Shown one piece after another: positions 20,552 to 30,224 of a stretch of 64,000 bases of DNA (positions are counted from its first letter, which is position 1; the number at the start of each line of letters is the position of its first letter). The stretch lies in the NCBI RefSeq assembly GCF_000350225.1, contig NW_005179118.1, positions 86,869-150,868 of the forward strand. Direction: 5' to 3'. Under the pieces are notes generated by a model. That model saw nothing but the letters and a program-made list of their open reading frames with translations. It was not told the origin of the DNA and made no database searches. The stretch is from Chondrus crispus (taxonomy: Eukaryota > Rhodophyta > Florideophyceae > Gigartinales > Gigartinaceae). Position numbers and translations under genes: made by a program.

Positions 20552-21181
20552 TTACACATTTCTATGAAACAGGCAGTTGACACCTTGATCGCATGCAACG
20601 CACGAGAAAGCCATAGAGCTCATAGACTCCGATTCAACCGGTAAATGTTTCGGCGCTTGCATACGGCGAGCAAATTTAACTGGTCTCTTTCCATTAACAG
20701 GCTTTCCTCCTATCCCTTCGTTGATGAAGTGAAGGATCAAATGTAACAGTTTCTTCATGCCTGTTAGATCAGCGGATTCCAATTGAGACTCGAGGCTCTT
20801 AATTCTTTCCTTCATCGCCTTCTGTTCTTCTGCCATTTCCTTCTTCATCGCCTTCTGTTCTTCTGCCCTTTCCTTCTTCAACTGATCGAGTTCCGCCTTC
20901 TTGGCTGGTGTGCTGACCTCCTCTATAATATTCAAAATCCGACGCTTGCTGTTAGGCGTCAGGGTTTGGATGTGGATCACGTCGGCTGATCCACCGAGGT
21001 CGGCACTGGTGCTCGGCTGCATTTCGATTTCCAGCAAAAGGACGTGGGATGAGGGGGATGAATGAGGGACAGATGGAGGAGGGACAGACGAAGAAGTATC
21101 TGCTGCTAAACTTTGGTTCAAAACGCAATTGCTGCGTAGTTCCATCTTTGAATCTACCTCATGTAGAAAACACGGCGGCAT
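20552..21181 (-). CDS. 209-residue protein with central coiled coil, unknown function
   Basis: ATG at 21181, uninterrupted to a stop at 20552. The N-terminal ~70 residues are Ser/Pro-rich. A short conserved-looking segment (TPNSKRRILNIIEEVSTPAKK) leads into a Glu/Lys coiled coil (~residues 95-135) built on two near-identical copies of an AEEQKAMK heptad pair, then a helical HLILHFINEGIGG segment and a basic, Cys-containing tail. I do not recognise the family. The duplicated heptads suggest slippage. A MITE-like element lies 70 bp upstream of its start. It could be the N-terminal part of a transposon accessory protein, but nothing shows this directly. Confidence 0.5.
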   Translation of the reverse strand: MPPCFLHEVDSKMELRSNCVLNQSLAADTSSSVPPPSVPHSSPSSHVLLLEIEMQPSTSADLGGSADVIHIQTLTPNSKRRILNIIEEVSTPAKKAELDQLKKERAEEQKAMKKEMAEEQKAMKERIKSLESQLESADLTGMKKLLHLILHFINEGIGGKPVNGKRPVKFARRMQAPKHLPVESESMSSMAFSCVACDQGVNCLFHRNV

Positions 21182-21251
21182 GCAATCTATAATTTACACA
21201 TTTATTTCAAATAAATCGTTAGCTCACGTTCTGCCGGTCATTAGGTGCAAT

Positions 21252-21476
21252 TTGTCAACTGGATGGGCATGATATGATGGGCTGATACCAATATCAGCCC
21301 TCAAAGGGAGTGCTGATATCGATATCAGCCCCCTTTCCCATTCTTTAGAGTATAACCGGCGTCGCCTCGAAATACAGTGTTCAGATTACTGGATTCAGTT
21401 GTTTGTCATTGGTTGATGTAAACTGTTGAAGGCTGACATCAGCCTTGATATCATATCATGCCCATCCAGTTGACAA
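21252..21476. mobile_element. 225-bp MITE-like element with ~25-bp terminal inverted repeats
   Basis: The left end (ttgtcaactggatgggcatg..) and right end (..catgcccatccagttgacaa) are perfect inverted copies for about 25 bp, continuing imperfectly inwards. Inside are gctgatatcgatatcagc-type palindromes. No ORF. A target duplication is not obvious. Fits a non-autonomous DNA transposon or foldback element. Confidence 0.75.
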
Positions 21477-22169
21477 GCGTGTTATCACCATTGGCTACTC
21501 GGGTGCATATTTCGACGAGGGTGACATGGCAACTTTCGACTCTTTTGCTGACGGCTCCCACGTACCAGGGGTACCACCGGATATGGGTAAAGATCTGATG
21601 TTGTGTGCTTTTTACTTTGATCTCTGAGGGGATTTTTCTTCGCGTAAAGGCATGACAGTAGATTGGCACGAAAAGAAACATGAATTTGCAAGCACTTTTG
21701 CAAGACGAATTGCGCTCATTTGAAACGCAAACACGATATCACTTTCATTATTGCCACCCAAAGCAGACCAGGATGTCCCCCCTCGAACAGGCTGCGCTCG
21801 TGAACAAAAGAATTTCGCTATTGAGGACCAGGAGCTACCAACAAGACAATATCGCAATTCACCAGCTGTTTTCTCCTCCATCATGTAAGTAAAGTCGGAG
21901 CAGAGGTCTCTAAGTCTCTCCAGAGCACCGAAAGTTGGCTGTCAAGACAGAATGGTTTGTTTTGCCTGACTTATTTTCCGTCGTTGAGCGATAGCCATCC
22001 GAACCGCCGTGGAATGCACGTTCATCTGACGCACCAATGCGACGAATGTAGTCTTCCAAACCCTTGCCTAAGTACAACTCGAGTAATTGTGAAGAACCGC
22101 TCGAAGTCTCATGCAAAGTCTTGCGTGAAATCGCTCTCAAAAGCACAGAGATCTGCTAGGCCACCCACC
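21477..22169. other. Intergenic, no gene supported
   Basis: Several 60-90 codon frames on both strands lack features. The frame of the following small ORF is open from about 21957 but starts without ATG there. Confidence 0.35.
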
Positions 22170-22454
22170 ATGTCTGTTGGTGGGTCAGACGCAGGCGCAG
22201 ACCCGATTAATCCGGATCTGGACGAGATTTTGCGAAAGCTGGACGTAGTGGAACAAAGCGTGACACTGCTTTTGAACTTTCTTCAAAAAGAACTGTCGAA
22301 ATGCGCGAATCATATGCTTGACGCTGTCATGAATGGTATTTCTAGCGCGGTTGATGACGTGAAGAACAAAGTCCCCCATGTACAGAAGCTCAGGCATGCA
22401 AATCGCTCTGTCAAGAAGCAACTTCGAGTATGCAATGAATTAGGCCAGGACTAA
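22170..22454 (+). CDS. Small helical protein, 94 residues, unknown
   Basis: ATG at 22170 in a favourable context (ccaccATGT), stop at 22454. The acidic start is followed by a helical segment (LDEILRKLDVVEQSVTLLL) and a basic end. No family recognised. It is divergently close to the 3' end of a minus-strand pseudogene. It may be a chance ORF, but amphipathic helices and the start context favour coding. Confidence 0.35.
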   Translation: MSVGGSDAGADPINPDLDEILRKLDVVEQSVTLLLNFLQKELSKCANHMLDAVMNGISSAVDDVKNKVPHVQKLRHANRSVKKQLRVCNELGQD

Positions 22455-22492
22455 AGTTAGGCGTTGGGTGTCTATATTCTCTTTAACAACTG

Positions 22493-23262
22493 TTACTTAT
22501 GGGGGAATTGTTCCATGATTTTTGTGCGCCAATACTTCGTTCGCTTGAGCGTGTCTTTGATGTCTAGAGTACAATATTTTCCTTCTTTCAGTAGAAACTG
22601 ACCTTCTACAATAACATCATTTACATCCTTCCGTGCAGAGGCGTAAACGACTGCAGAGTGTGGATTGAAAATGGCAGAATTGCCGGCTGTGAGTAAGCAT
22701 GTCAATGCTGATCAGATCAGCAGACTTGCATATCTCGATGCTTCCGGTCACGTCATCAATACCAAATGCTCGTGCCCAATTGATTGTTGCCATTCGAATG
22801 GCCATCGAAGCTGGAGGAACTGAGGTGTCTCCTGCAAGGCTTTTCGTGTTCAGAGCAGTAAGTTTTATCTCATCAAGTAAACTCAGTGAATTGTTGCTGC
22901 ATGCGGAGTCCGTTCCCAACCCTGTATTATTGATCCCTGCTTTCAAGATCTTGTGTATCGGACAGAAACCAGATGCTAGCTTGGAGTTAGATGACGGACA
23001 GTGGGAGATGTGGACCCCTTTCTTGGCGCATAGCTCGACTTCCTCATCAGCCCAATGCACCATGTGCGCAGCGAAGATCCATGCGCTTAAAATCTTCAAG
23101 CGGATGGCACTCATTGTCGCTAAGATGACATGCAGGGCTATTTCTATCAAGAAGCTCGCTGGCGATACACTCGGCCTTCGTCTCATGCAAATCTGTGTGT
23201 ATGATTATGTTTCGGCTTTCCGATAGCCCTTTGAGCTTCTTCCAAGCTTTAGCGGCGATCGT
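22493..23262 (-). pseudogene. MTA/SAH deaminase-like amidohydrolase, C-terminal half, frameshifted
   Basis: Read from 23262 downwards, three frames in succession match the cyclic-amidohydrolase (TRZ/ATZ, MtaD) family. Frame 1 has the metal-site segment HTDLHETKAEC. After a shift near 23060 frame 2 has AAHMVHWADEEVELCAKKGV, the HCPSSNSKLASG block and GLGTDSACSNN, i.e. the metal His and catalytic Asp regions, then ADLISIDM. After a shift near 22690 frame 3 has VYASARKDVNDVIVEGQ and the C-terminus. Such enzymes deaminate 5'-methylthioadenosine or S-adenosylhomocysteine in the cytosol. The N-terminal third (with the HxH motif) is missing: homology ends at ~23262, exactly where the satellite array starts. 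At least two frameshifts plus truncation show it is dead. Confidence 0.8.
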
Positions 23263-24672
23263 GACAAGGTTGCCAGACGCCGGACACGGTACGTGACAAA
23301 ATATGAAGTTAAAAATATTGCCTATGCGCCGCGCCTATAATCGAACAGGGTAAAAAATTAAATTTTGCGCACTGACATTTTATTGGCTGTGCGCCGCCGT
23401 CGGCAAAATTTGGGCCAGAAATGGGCAACAGCAATGTGGTGAATCCGGCGCGTAAGAGAATGCCGCCGTGTAAATCGGCCTAGAACGTATCGTCCCACTG
23501 GAAAATTGGCGCCGTTAAAATCACACAGAACGATACGTTTTGAGCCATATACCGTAGTCAGTACCGAAATCCCACATACGACGATTGAGGCCCGGACGAT
23601 ACGCTTTTTTGTCATGACGTATCGATCCTGACATCTGCCCAAAACGTATTGTCCTGCGGGAACTGACGACGGAACTACACATAGAACATTAAATTGCCAC
23701 GCCTTATTGCGTAGTTCGTACGTGCGCCTTGGGACGCAGTGAGTCAAATATGAGGCCCTGCCACTAAATCTGCCTGCTGTAATATGGCCCCCAGCACGAT
23801 ACGTTTTGGGCATCTGACAAGGTTGGGAGACGCCGGAGACGGTACGTGATAAAATATGAAGTTAAAAATATTGCCTGTGCGCCGCGCCTATAATCGAACA
23901 GGGTAAAAAATTAAATTTTGCGCACTGACATTTTATTGGCTGTGCGCCGCCGTCGGCAAAATTTGGGCCAGAAATGGGCAACAGCAATGTGGTGAATCCG
24001 GCGCGTAAGAGAATGCCGCCGTGTAAATCGGCCTAGAACGTATCGTCCCACTGGAAAATTGGCGCCGTTAAAATCACACAGAACGATACGTTTTGAGCCA
24101 TATACCGTAGTCAGTACCGAAATCCCACATACGACGATTGAGGCCCGGACGATACGTTTTTTGTCATGACGTATCGATCCTGACATCTGCCCAAAACGTA
24201 TTGTCCTGCGGGAACTGACGACGGAACTACACATAGAACATTAAATTGCCACGCCTTATTGCGTAGTTCGTACGTGCGCCTTGGGACGCAGTGAGTCAAA
24301 TATGAGGCCCTGCCACTAAATCTGCCTGCTGTAATATGGCCCCCAGCAGGATACGTTTTGGGCATCTGACAAGGTTGCCAAACGCCGGACACGGTACGTG
24401 ACAAAATATGAAGTTAAAAATATTGCCTGTGCGCCGCGCCTATAATCGAACAGGGTAAAAAATTAAATTTTGCGCACTGACATTTTATTGGCTGTGCGCC
24501 GCCGTCGGCAAAATTTGGGCCAGAAATGGGCAACAGAAATGTGGCGAATCCGGCGCGTAAGAGAATGCCGCCGTGTAAATCGGCCTAGAACGTATCGTCC
24601 CACTGGAAAATTGGCGCCGTTAAAATCACACAGAACGATACGTTTTGAGCCATATGCCGTAGTCAGTACCGA
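23258..24672 (+). repeat. Satellite-like array, ~2.5 units of about 555 bp
   Basis: Units begin at about 23258, 23816 and 24369 with gacaaggttgcca..acgccgga; the third breaks off at 24672. Units are ~97-99% alike. Each unit contains the related motifs gaacgtatcgtcc, gaacgatacgttttga, gacgatacg and aaaacgtattgtcc, pointing to origin from a shorter repeat. Mirrored open frames on the minus strand (97-151 codons) exist because the copies are identical and are not evidence of a gene. Confidence 0.9.
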
Positions 24673-24926
24673 TTAGGGGTTTAGGGGTTTAGGGTTTAGG
24701 GGATATTTCCTATACCCATGTCCGAGCAGACGCGCGTTCAGGTGGGGATATTCGCTTATATAATATATGGATGGGATTAGGGGAGTAGGAGGGATTAAGG
24801 GATTCGGTGGGATTAGGAGGAGTAGGAGGGAATCGGGGATTCGGTGGGATTAGGAGGATTCGGTGGGATTAGGAGATTAGGTGGGATTAGTGGATTAGGT
24901 GGGATTAGTGGATTAGGTCGTCCGCG
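24673..24926 (+). repeat. G-rich minisatellite with telomere-like start
   Basis: Starts with aggggtttaggggtttaggg, which resembles plant-type telomere repeat, and continues as variants of ggattaggtggg and ggattcggtggg. It contains the phrase ggatattcgcttatataata, also found in the larger array at 42.78 kb. Runs of G suggest quadruplex potential. Interstitial; no chromosome end is implied. Confidence 0.85.
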
Positions 24927-25757
24927 GGCGCGTGTTGGAGGACGACGAAGCCGCGCAGGTCATGAGACACCTCTTTAGAGAGCGCAGGGAGAGAAGGCGG
25001 CGGCGGCGCGAGTGCGTGTGGGTCGGGGGGCACCGCCGCGGCTGTAGGTAAACGATAGGTGAGTGAAGTGAACAGTTGTTTCATGTGCAATCGCGAGATG
25101 ACATAACTTACAATTCGGTGACCACAAATTCCTCTTCTACCGAACTCCTTCAGTCGAGTGCCTCCTCTCAAGGATGGATACAAAAACATGTCTCTTCTCT
25201 TCGCCTGCCCTCCCCCTCCCCTGCCCTCCTTTCTCCTCTCCTCTCCTCCCCTCCTTTCTCCTGTCATCTCCTCTCCTCTCCTCGCCACCTTTCTCCTCTC
25301 CTCTCCTCTCCTCTCCTCTCCTCCCCTCCTTTCTCCTCTCCTCTGTATTTTAAGGGGATTAATCTCCGCCTTCGGAACGATGCTTTGGCGATAGGCAAGG
25401 AAAAAAACGGGACGGTTGAAACATCAATGCATGACACAGAGGTGGCTCCTCAGGCAATATTATGTGAGCTGGATGATGAGGTTGATGAATTTATTCCATA
25501 GGAGACCAGTGAAATAGACGTCACGCTATCACAGGGAAGGCTTTTGCTCAATGTCGACACTATATACGCTTTTTTTGTTTTGCCGCATTTATGGCGTCCA
25601 TCGATTACAGAGATGGAGCTGGAGTCGTCGGGGGTTCACTTAGGCAAGGAGGAGACACGATTGCGGCGGTGGATTCGAAACTGAAGTAGGCGAAGGACGA
25701 AGTCCATCACCTCGTAGAAGAGTAGCAACGATCACTCCCGGTCCTCTGTTTGCTCAT
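24917..25757 (+). repeat. Dispersed unit D, isolated copy
   Basis: Homologous to 44468-45465, the first part of the large tandem array. It contains the end of an ORF (frame ending GHETPL then TAG), a block leading to cctcttctaccgaactcc, a pyrimidine tract (25205-25343) and the segment from tgtattttaaggggattaat to cctctgtttgc. The last part has a two-piece open frame (25427-25684) split by TAG at 25499. Like the 44-kb copy, it directly follows a G-rich minisatellite. Confidence 0.85.
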
Positions 25758-26279
25758 CAACATTGCGTTCAATGTAGTGCTACGTGCCCGTCTTCTTCGT
25801 TCTCATCCGCACTTGCATCGAGGCCCTATCTGGATGCATCCAGCTACACAAGTGAATTTGGACAAGGGTATACTTTTTCATATATCTTCCAGATCACCAT
25901 GAAAGAATGTTGTACAGTACCCTTCCTGTCCGTGAATATACGAAACAACAGTGCTGCAGCCTTGGATCCCCACGGATGTACCGAAAGGTGCTTTTGTACT
26001 GGTGTATACCACTGATCCCCCCACCGCACCGCACTCTTGCCCCCTACCCTTCCACTCCCGCCCCCTTTCCGGCCAGGAGGAAGCACGTGCGTCCCTCACC
26101 TCAGCATGTGATCTATATTCTTCGTACCGATGGTGCGTGGGTCTCTGCAGAAAGTTTCTGCAATACGCGGGAAAAAAGGGAGGGGCCAACGACTTGCCCT
26201 TACGTTTGCGCGCCTTCGTTTGGCGCGAGCGGGAATGTATTTATTTAGAGAGATCGGCACGAAGTTTCCGTTGTGAGTG
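25758..26279. other. Upstream region of the tyrosine recombinase gene
   Basis: No gene supported. It may include the left end of a recombinase element, but no terminal repeats are visible. Confidence 0.4.

Positions 26280-26341
<62 letters not shown>
26280..26341 (+). repeat. (GT)n(GA)n microsatellite
   Basis: About 16 GT followed by about 14 GA dinucleotides, 90 bp before the recombinase ATG. The purine/pyrimidine asymmetry may affect promoter structure; otherwise a simple repeat. Confidence 0.95.
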
Positions 26342-26344
<3 letters not shown>

Positions 26345-26433
26345 CCAAACCAACCCCAGAGTTCGTCCTCAATTTCCGTTTTCCAGCTTGTGCTTTGTTT
26401 GTCCTGTGGTTGGTACAACGGACCAAGAAGAGG

Positions 26434-28236
26434 ATGGACTTTTCTGCGGGATTCACGCCTACAGACAGGATATCTGACGGCATGTTCGAACAGGAACAGG
26501 ACGTGGAGGAAGGAACAGAAGGCAGAGGCGAAGGTGTGGGAATAATTTCGAACGACGTGAGGGTTACCCCGGAATGGGAAATCGAAGATGCAAATGTTGG
26601 AGATGGCGACAACGACGCCAATGATGAATCAGAGTGTGGAAACGATGAAATCAATTTCGAGATAAAATCTGTAGAGATTGCGAGAATATCGGAGAAGTTG
26701 CAAGCTATGGCCAGGGCGCGGAATGCCTCGATTCGCAAATGCCCGAAGCTCGCGAGCCGAAAGATGACCCCCGGTAGGAAGCGCAAGACATCTCTTGCGT
26801 TCTCTGAAAGAGGAGAGGACGCCATTCGTGAGACGTGGTATCAAGATCTGCGCTCACTGCAGGGCAGCCACCCCGATTTTTTCACCTCACAGGAGGCGAC
26901 CCTCGAAGACGAAACGCGAGCGGTAAAAGGCAAACCAGCATACGCAGCCCTCCCGATTAGCCAGTTTAATAACGGGGACGTGCAAGAGATCTACGTTACG
27001 GAATATGACCGCAAGGTCAGGAACGGGGGGAGCCACAGTAGCTTTTTGCAATTGGTGACCGTTGCGGGGCAGTTTCTCCGCCTGCACATCGTCCTAGGAT
27101 TCACTGAGGTCAAAAAAAGCTGCAATCCTGGATCCCTTTACAGAGCTGTTTGTGACCGCGAGGTGTTGGATATATTTCTGAATTATTACGACGCGAAAGG
27201 AGAATGTACCACGGTGATGACCAAGGCACTTCATCTCCGAAAAATTTCGGAGTACGCCAAAACTTTCTATTCTGACAAGGACCAGCACCTGTACGCGGAA
27301 GCAGAGCGATCCCGAATCAAACTACAAAAGGTTTACAATACCCAGAAAAGTCTCGGAAGGTCACGCGCCAATCATCGCAAACAGTTAGATGAGCGTGTAT
27401 TGGAGGGGACCGTATTTTTAGAAGACGATTTCCGTCGATGCTTCAAAATCGTGAAGCTGGAGCTCGACGGGTTAATTGCTTTTTATGAAAGTGCGAAGCA
27501 CTCCGAGGGCATCGAACAGGCCGTGGCCAAACTGGACTCGAAAGAGATCGTCAGAAAGTGGTCGATGAACTTACTACTGATGCTCATTTTTGCGGCGGCA
27601 GGCCAACGTCCACAGGTTTACACCACCTTGCAGTGCCCAGATGAGAACGAGCTGACGGACATGCAAGATCAGGCTGGGCGGATTCATTTTTTCGAAATGA
27701 GAACGACGACAGAAAAGACGAAAAGAACGTTGGACTTTCCTAATGTCCTTGTGAGCAAATCAGCCTTCAAATATGTTGCATTTCACCAGCAGGTGACGAG
27801 ACACATCATTGTGAGGAGGACCCAGGTGGACGAATCAGAGGATTTATCGAAGCCATTGTTGATGCACACCGAGAATGGGGATTTCCTCACGACGTCCCAG
27901 GTGACTCGCGTGCTTAAAAATTTCATGAAGTATAATTTTCCGGAACTGAAGCATATCACGATGATGTCATTACGGTCGAGTTACGGCACTTTGATGATGG
28001 CCGCGTACAAAGACAAACGACTCTTCACCGACCTTGAGGAGGACTCGTTTCTGGCCCTTCTCGGCAAAATAATGAACACGTCTGTTGAACAACTTATGAC
28101 AACGTACGTAGGCATTGATCGCAGTGAGTTTGAGCAATCAGCGATGGAGCTGAACAAAGTCTTAGACTTGAGTGATGGCCTCGGCCGCCGCGCCGGTCAT
28201 GACGAAGGACACGTCACGGGAAGCTTTTTGGGGTAA
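26434..28236 (+). CDS. Tyrosine recombinase of a Crypton-like transposon (600 residues)
   Basis: ATG at 26434, one exon, stop TAA at 28234-28236. The acidic N-terminus (~residues 1-70) is followed by a basic stretch (CPKLASRKMTPGRKRK), a helical core-binding-like region (~140-330) and a C-terminal catalytic domain. Catalytic candidates are R392 in AAAGQRPQVYTTLQC (box I), R514 in MMSLRSSYGTLM (box II; the usual HxxR His is replaced by Met) and Y558 in SVEQLMTTYVGID, giving spacings of 122 and 44 residues, normal for tyrosine recombinases. In Cryptons one such protein cuts and rejoins DNA through a 3'-phosphotyrosine. The frame is intact over 600 codons, so the gene may be active. No flanking repeats were identified, which fits Cryptons. 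The family call rests on motif spacing. Confidence 0.65.
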   Translation: MDFSAGFTPTDRISDGMFEQEQDVEEGTEGRGEGVGIISNDVRVTPEWEIEDANVGDGDNDANDESECGNDEINFEIKSVEIARISEKLQAMARARNASIRKCPKLASRKMTPGRKRKTSLAFSERGEDAIRETWYQDLRSLQGSHPDFFTSQEATLEDETRAVKGKPAYAALPISQFNNGDVQEIYVTEYDRKVRNGGSHSSFLQLVTVAGQFLRLHIVLGFTEVKKSCNPGSLYRAVCDREVLDIFLNYYDAKGECTTVMTKALHLRKISEYAKTFYSDKDQHLYAEAERSRIKLQKVYNTQKSLGRSRANHRKQLDERVLEGTVFLEDDFRRCFKIVKLELDGLIAFYESAKHSEGIEQAVAKLDSKEIVRKWSMNLLLMLIFAAAGQRPQVYTTLQCPDENELTDMQDQAGRIHFFEMRTTTEKTKRTLDFPNVLVSKSAFKYVAFHQQVTRHIIVRRTQVDESEDLSKPLLMHTENGDFLTTSQVTRVLKNFMKYNFPELKHITMMSLRSSYGTLMMAAYKDKRLFTDLEEDSFLALLGKIMNTSVEQLMTTYVGIDRSEFEQSAMELNKVLDLSDGLGRRAGHDEGHVTGSFLG

Positions 28237-29513
28237 GTCGGAATGGCAGTGACGCGTCTCGTCCCGTCTTGTCCCCGACCCGCCCCGCCCCGCCCCGTCT
28301 TTCCATGATCCATATGTGGTCATTCGATTCGAAAAAGTCTTGCAAAACTACGAAGCGTGAGAGGAGCACCTTGAGTACAACTGTGCAACCCCTTCACATC
28401 AACTGTTTTCTGCCAGAGGTCGAAGAAAAACATGTTTGCCGTAGATTGCTTTCCTACATCGCAAGATGCGAATAGTAAATGAATCCATCACCACCTGTCA
28501 CGGCTCGCTCGCTCGCGCCTTTTTCTCACGAAACTCCGTCCGCGTGTGTATAAGCAACTCGCCGGACCATGCAACAGCAACAACAAGCTGAACCAAAAAA
28601 AACTGTGTCCCCATCCCTCGTGAATCGTATTTGCATGCGACCGTCGTATAATTCGAGGCGATCTGGCATTTCAATAACAAAGCAAGCATCTGCATCCACG
28701 CTTGTGCACAAGGTGATTTAGCCATAGAAGCGAAGCTAAAAGAGCGGGTGTAAAAGCTGTTCAATGGCGTCGGGGATTAACTGTTCATCAGTGATCGCCA
28801 AAAACCGACGGCGACCTGAAAGCATCCCTGACGTGTATCACGCCGACCGTCGGGTGTGAGGCAGAAGCCGTCGTCCCAGATGTTGCTGAGCGCACCTTCC
28901 CCACCTCCGATGAGCACGCCGTCAACGGCGGGTTAATGCTAGACGGTCATCTCTGCGGCGGCGGCAAGGCGTCGAGAACGGACAAGGTTTTGCGGGCGAG
29001 TGAAGGTACATAATGAGGGGATGTTAGCAGAAAAGCGGGTAAAACTGATATGATGGGTAGACATGCTAAGAAAGAGAGGCGGGGAACTGCAGCGAGGGGA
29101 GAAGCAAGGAGGGGGGATTAGGGGGGCAAGGTAAACGGAGGTGCGGGCGCGAGGGTCGGGTGTGGGGAAGGTGGGGCGCTGGCGGAGGATCACGTTTGGG
29201 TGGTGGGGGCGGGGGATGGGTACCAGGGAGATACGAAGGCAGGGCGGAATGGGTGAGGATGGAGGTTTTTGTTTTTTATTCGTTTCGACAGGACAGAGGG
29301 AGGTGACATCGTGGGACGGAGGAGCAAACTTGGGGAATGGTAGGAAGGGGTCAGGCTGCACGCCAACGCACACACATCTCGCGGATGGGAGCGCCTGGGC
29401 GCGCGCTCTCCCTGACGAATATTTCTCTCTCGCAAGCGGTCCGTGTGCAGCGCGCGGCACAGGCGCTGCGGGATGTGATTTGATTTGTTTCTGTAATAAA
29501 TTTATTCATATCC
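28237..29513. other. Intergenic; contains a degenerate paralogous segment
   Basis: At 28725-28845 the sequence resembles two pieces of the 53.1-53.7 kb region: agcgggtgtaaaagctgttc / caatggcgtcgggg..attaactgttcat, and cgacggcgacctgaaagcatccctgac. So a relic of the same sequence lies here. Otherwise only C- or G-rich short ORFs are seen. Confidence 0.45.
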
Positions 29514-29756
29514 ATGGATCAGTATTATGAATCGGGCATACGTGCCACGCCGCGTGGGCGTGTGGCAAGTGAACCGCCGGCGGTGCTTTGCTCAAAACTC
29601 AAGAGTGCAGAATCAGAGTTTTCTAGTCAGTTGATCAAGTGGCCAGAGAAGCTCGGGGACAACTCTATCAAGTTTTATTATCGTAGGAAGGAACCGTTTT
29701 CAACTGGAATTGAAAGCTGCGACGTTATTGAAGGGGAAGTCGGCATGTGTAGGTAG
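29514..29756 (+). CDS. Small ORF, 80 residues, unknown, possibly truncated
   Basis: ATG in good context (ccATGG), stop TAG at 29754. The sequence is mixed and charged (KLKSAESEFSSQLIKWPEKL). Its end coincides with the start of the ABC 3'-flank copy at ~29753, so it may be the 5' end of a gene cut by that segment. No family recognised. Confidence 0.3.
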   Translation: MDQYYESGIRATPRGRVASEPPAVLCSKLKSAESEFSSQLIKWPEKLGDNSIKFYYRRKEPFSTGIESCDVIEGEVGMCR

Positions 29757-30110
29757 TCATCTGGTTTTCCGAACTTACTGTAAGTAGAATATGACGCAAT
29801 GCTAACCGCAAGATGTGTTCTGTACAAGTAAAGATTTGCTGGAGTGATCTGAGTGCTAATTTTATTTGTAGCGGGAAAGTTGCGGCTTAAGATGCTGTGG
29901 AGCACTCTCCGCGACAGCCATCCTCAATAAAAAAATTCGCCCCCCGAGGTCATGGGTAAATCATTCGTGTGATGTGTGATGTCTCAATCTTTGAAAAGGG
30001 CAAGGCCTTCCCCTTTCGTCATTCTTCCCTGTGCTGCTCTGAACGTTAACCTTTGTTTTGCAGGAAAGGCCGCGTATCCTTTGTGGGGGTCTGATTGGGC
30101 ACGCAAAAAG
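29753..30110 (+). repeat. Copy of the 3' flank of the ABC transporter gene
   Basis: Homologous to 59380-59800: shared agtcatctggttttccgaac, gtagaatatga, cgcgacagccatcctcaa, gcccgaggtcatggg, gtgatgtctcaat and the gtgctgctctgaacgtta stretch, in the same order. The coding part of the ABC gene is absent here. This implies an earlier duplication of the gene's end, later broken. Confidence 0.8.
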
Positions 30111-30224
30111 TTTGCACCCTGTTTTAGGGCTTTGTTTTTTTCGGCCGGTGATGGTGCTCCGGCAAAGAGCTGTTATGGCTGAAACGGCAGGGAGAGGGAT
30201 CAGAGTCAATTGGGATCAAGGGGG

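Noticed and set aside
23358-24404. Minus-strand 97-151 residue ORFs in the satellite
   Set aside because: Present only because the satellite units are near-identical; interrupted or shifted differently in each unit and without features.
24673-24720. True chromosome end (telomere)
   Set aside because: Only two to three telomere-like units, embedded between a satellite and other repeats with sequence continuing on both sides.
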